Source: Candidatus Pacearchaeota archaeon (GTDB lineage Archaea > Nanobdellota > Nanobdellia > Pacearchaeales > GW2011-AR1). Taken from it: a stretch of DNA of 6,916 bases. Under the pieces are notes generated by a model. That model was not told where the DNA came from and searched no databases. It was given only the letters and a program-made list of their open reading frames with translations. The translations under genes were made by a program, and so were the position numbers. Shown one piece after another: positions 4,960-6,916 of the stretch; the first letter of the stretch is position 1; every line of letters begins with the position of its first letter. The stretch covers positions 1-6,916 of the forward strand of contig JAFCDM010000043.1 of the NCBI GenBank assembly GCA_017609695.1. Direction: 5' to 3'.

Positions 4960-4985
4960 CTTATAGCGAATTATAAGATGCTATA
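4960..4985 (-). promoter_or_regulatory. Promoter and candidate autoregulatory operator of the toxin-antitoxin module
   Basis: Two interleaved inverted repeats are present: CTTATA (4960-4965) with TATAAG (4972-4977), and TATAGC (4962-4967) with GCTATA (4980-4985). The minus-strand TATA candidate CTTATAAT (4976-4969) is centred about 27 bases before the antitoxin ATG and lies inside the repeats, so a bound antitoxin would block it. Confidence 0.5.
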
Positions 4986-5000
4986 GTATTTAAATCTTCC

Positions 5001-5288
5001 TTAAAAATCTCCAAAACCATACTTAATTTTCAAACCCTTTCCAATAATTTCTTTTTCTAAAGAATAAAAATAATAAGTAATCCCCATACTAATATCTGGT
5101 CTCTCTTCAACATCAAAAACATATCTTTGTTTTTGATAATCAACATAATTTCCAGAATATTTAACAGATTCTGCAACATTATAAGCTTCTTGTAAATATA
5201 CAAAACTCCCAACTTTCTCAAGTTTCTCCTTACTTCCACCAATATAAACAAAACTAAACAAAGCCAAACTACATAAAACTATCACCAT
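5001..5288 (-). CDS. Pilin-like membrane-anchored protein; N-terminus mis-set by its first ATG
   Basis: From its first ATG this frame encodes 95 residues: the end of a hydrophobic helix (1-16) and a short polar domain (YLQEAYNVAESVKYS..., ending KIKYGFGDF). The frame stays open to 5333 and there reads KRGDIAITILVV directly before the ATG, which completes a full class III signal peptide (KRG, acidic +1, hydrophobic helix). A protein starting at the ATG would lack the cleavage site and half of the helix, so translation probably begins upstream even though no ATG, GTG or TTG is available. The gene overlaps the end of the preceding pilin-like gene (stop at 5269-5271). It is the last gene of the minus-strand pilin-like run. 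Function unknown beyond probable membrane or surface location. Confidence 0.65.
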   Translation of the reverse strand: MVIVLCSLALFSFVYIGGSKEKLEKVGSFVYLQEAYNVAESVKYSGNYVDYQKQRYVFDVEERPDISMGITYYFYSLEKEIIGKGLKIKYGFGDF

Positions 5289-5802
5289 AACAACTAAGAT
5301 TGTTATTGCAATATCCCCTCGTTTTAGAGTTATCTAAATAGACCATAGCACATTGTTTTGAAAATTTAATCTCATATCCAAGATTAGAATACTCAGAGAT
5401 TTTACTCTTCTTTTCTCCTATCATCATTTTATTTAAATAATTTAAATCAAAAACAATTAAACTCCAAGCATACCCCTCAGAACTTCCTGGAAGTTGTTCA
5501 ATTATAGGCTTTAATTCTTTATCCAAAATACTTAAATAATCTTTATAATTTTTTTCAGAAACATACCCCCTAACTTCTTTCCCCTCAACCTCAGTCTCTA
5601 ACAAAGCCAACAACATCTGCTCAGAACTAATAGAAGAATATGCTAACTCTCCCCCCTCTGGTTTAACTCCTACCTTAAACAAACCTCTTTCAGCCCCCAA
5701 GGCAAAACTAGCATAAACAAATAATAAAATAACAACCAAAATGATTATAGTTGCCACCACCCAAGTCATTGTTGCTCCAATTGCTGCTTTTTTATCTTTC
5801 AT
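5269..5802 (-). CDS. Pilin-like membrane-anchored protein, 177 residues
   Basis: MKDKKAAIGATMTWV is followed by a hydrophobic helix (about 12-36). KKA followed by A and I satisfies the usual archaeal prepilin cleavage pattern, with cleavage expected between A6 and A7. The rest is a soluble, presumably extracellular, domain with helices around 58-72 and 86-104 and a strand segment YAWSLIVFDLNYL (111-123). Three cysteines (151, 165, 171) lie near the end. The last 21 codons overlap the signal region of the next gene in another frame, so the tail (TRGYCNNNLSCYGDSFM) may be a by-product of a shifted or lost stop codon. It starts 42 bases after the preceding gene; no good Shine-Dalgarno site is visible. 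I do not recognise a named family. Confidence 0.72.
   Translation of the reverse strand: MKDKKAAIGATMTWVVATIIILVVILLFVYASFALGAERGLFKVGVKPEGGELAYSSISSEQMLLALLETEVEGKEVRGYVSEKNYKDYLSILDKELKPIIEQLPGSSEGYAWSLIVFDLNYLNKMMIGEKKSKISEYSNLGYEIKFSKQCAMVYLDNSKTRGYCNNNLSCYGDSFM
5289..5333 (-). other. In-frame coding extension carrying the KRG signal motif but no standard start codon
   Basis: Reading upstream from the ATG at 5288 gives ITLKRGDIAITILVV, bounded by a TAG at 5336-5334. The only unusual start candidates are ATA at 5333-5331 and ATT at 5312-5310. Starting at the ATA would give 110 residues. No Shine-Dalgarno match is visible upstream. Confidence 0.6.
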
Positions 5803-5844
5803 TTTATATTTTTTAAATTATTAATATTTCCAATTTCATTTCCA

Positions 5845-6333
5845 TTAATTCTTTTCAACCTTTCCAACAGCTGATTTAACTTTTAATAAATATTTTTGTC
5901 TATGAAACAAAACATAAATACTCTTTTCATTACATTTAGGAAGATTTTTCCCACCTAAATCACAAAACTCTAAATAATCTTTTTTTCCAACAATAGGAAT
6001 CTTACCACTTCCTCTTAAAAGGTTCTTTTCAAAATCATATAATTCAACCTGAACAGCATATTGTTCTTCTCCTTGATATTTTAGAGTATTATCTTTAAAA
6101 TCAAAATCGCAAAAACTCATTAAATCAAAAGGATTATTAAAAATCTCTTTTTCCAATTCACCTCCATCAACTAAACAATCAATAACTTTGTCTGTTAAAA
6201 CACTTGCTTCTGTTTCTCTAATATCAGAAGGCCCATAAAAAAGCAAAACACCAGAAACAATTCCAATTGCAACTATGATATAAATTATAAAAAGATAAAT
6301 ACTCAACACCCTTTCTCCTGCTTTTTTATTCAT
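5845..6333 (-). CDS. Pilin-like membrane-anchored protein, 162 residues
   Basis: The leader MNKKAGERVLSIY precedes a hydrophobic helix (about 9-33), then FYGPSDIRETEASVLTDKVIDCLVDGG, a conserved-looking segment I associate with uncharacterised DPANN membrane proteins (recollection, not searched). The outer domain contains cysteines 53, 75, 124 and 134, a strand pair QYAVQVELYDF, the loop CDLGGKNLPKCNEKSIYVLF and a basic tail. The start codon overlaps the previous stop as ATGA, and GGGGGTGA at 6348-6341 gives a Shine-Dalgarno match 7 bases upstream, so the start is secure. The overlap implies translational coupling with the 6330 gene and probably balanced amounts of both proteins. Role in a surface filament or complex is inference. 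Confidence 0.75.
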   Translation of the reverse strand: MNKKAGERVLSIYLFIIYIIVAIGIVSGVLLFYGPSDIRETEASVLTDKVIDCLVDGGELEKEIFNNPFDLMSFCDFDFKDNTLKYQGEEQYAVQVELYDFEKNLLRGSGKIPIVGKKDYLEFCDLGGKNLPKCNEKSIYVLFHRQKYLLKVKSAVGKVEKN

Positions 6334-6803
6334 TCTTCATTCACCCCCTTATTTCCTTCTTCTCCACTAATCACTTTATTTTTCTTTTCAGAAAATTTTA
6401 AAATAACTACATCTGCTACAACTTCAACAACACCCTCAACTTCATCTCCAAATTCATATATAATATCAATATCATTAAAATAAGAATACTCATAAAAACT
6501 TTTTTCACTTCCCTTAATAATCACTACATTTCTATTCTTATCTATTTTAAAAGCATCCCTTTTATCAAGATTGTCTTTTCTAGCTCTATCAAAAAGCTCT
6601 TTTAAATTAAGTTGAATTTCTGTTCCAGGTTTTGCAACATCAACTAACAAAGCAACTTGTTTAGCTGTCTCTTCTTCTAATAAATGAACAGAATTGCCCT
6701 GAATATAAATAAACAAAACCATAACACTAAAAAAAACAACATTTAAAATAATAAAAACAATATGTTCTGATAAAAATCCTGAAGCCTTTTTATTCTTAAA
6801 CAT
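6330..6803 (-). CDS. Pilin-like membrane-anchored protein, 157 residues
   Basis: MFKNKKASGFLSEHIV is followed by a hydrophobic helix (about 14-35), giving the same KKA leader as its neighbours. The segment EEETAKQVALLVDVAKPGTEIQLNL (43-67) and FYEYSYFNDIDIIYEF form the start of a soluble alpha/beta domain; the end (138-157) is Lys/Glu rich and probably disordered. There are no cysteines. GAGGT about 8 bases before the ATG supports the start, which lies only 3 bases after the stop of the upstream partial gene. The next gene overlaps by ATGA. Similar proteins recur in DPANN genomes in my recollection, without assigned function; a database search would decide. Confidence 0.75.
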   Translation of the reverse strand: MFKNKKASGFLSEHIVFIILNVVFFSVMVLFIYIQGNSVHLLEEETAKQVALLVDVAKPGTEIQLNLKELFDRARKDNLDKRDAFKIDKNRNVVIIKGSEKSFYEYSYFNDIDIIYEFGDEVEGVVEVVADVVILKFSEKKNKVISGEEGNKGVNEE

Positions 6804-6806
6804 TTT

Positions 6807-6916
6807 TCAAACCTCTGTAACAAAATTAGAACATCCTAAATCTTTTAATTTTTCTGCACTATATTCAACAAATACTGGTTCAAAATAAGATTTATCATTT
6901 TTAATTCCTGTAACAA
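6807..6916 (-). CDS. 3' end of a gene upstream in the pilin-like operon (partial)
   Basis: A frame entering from the window edge encodes 35 residues (VTGIKNDKSYFEPVFVEYSA, then EKLKDLGCSNFVTEV) and stops with TGA at 6809-6807. The other two minus-strand frames are closed by TAA codons here. The stop lies 3 bases before the next start codon, so it belongs to the same operon. The fragment has one cysteine and no membrane segment. Too little is visible to name it; by position it may be another surface protein or pilin-like partner. Confidence 0.7.
   Translation of the reverse strand, partial: VTGIKNDKSYFEPVFVEYSAEKLKDLGCSNFVTEV

Noticed and set aside
5057..5251. Second minus-strand frame inside the 5001-5288 gene
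   Set aside because: It lies fully inside a gene with a better supported signal peptide and has no start signal of its own.

Overview
The window is very AT-rich. It combines archaeal information-processing genes (an RPA41-like single-stranded DNA-binding protein and elongation factor 1-beta), a degenerate HIT protein with an extra N-terminal helical region, an archaeal A24 prepilin peptidase, and several short proteins that begin with KKA or KRG followed by one hydrophobic helix. TATA boxes lie about 25 bases before several start codons, which fits archaeal leaderless transcripts. Together this suggests a DPANN archaeon (Pacearchaeota/Woesearchaeota/Nanoarchaeota-like). That placement is inference from gene style, not from a marker tree.

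Layout. Positions 1-933 (minus) hold the RPA-like gene, divergent from a plus-strand pair at 1070-1990 encoding EF-1beta and the HIT-like protein. A plus-strand prepilin peptidase follows at 2124-2975. A roughly 330-base gene-poor stretch (2976-3309) carries a short direct repeat and two hairpins sharing a CTAAAG apex, possibly the remains of an IS200/IS605-type element. Two tiny membrane proteins (3310-3414 and 3424-3615, plus) then converge on a 41-residue, very basic protein (3638-3763, minus) across a bidirectional hairpin terminator.

From 3842 to the window end everything is on the minus strand. There is a 12-cysteine pilin-like protein, a RelE-type toxin-antitoxin pair, and a run of three or four pilin-like membrane-anchored proteins (5001-6803). 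The operon is entered by the 3' end of another gene at 6807-6916.

Working together: the peptidase would cleave class III (type IV pilin-like) signal peptides, and most of the minus-strand proteins have N-termini resembling such substrates. The likely theme is therefore export and assembly, or anchoring, of a cell-surface structure. No pilus ATPase or platform protein is visible, so function stays open. The most useful points to check are three: the HIT protein has lost its catalytic histidine while keeping the zinc ligands; one pilin-like gene has its signal sequence in frame upstream of its first ATG with no usable start codon; and the pilin cluster with its interposed toxin-antitoxin module is uncharacterised.
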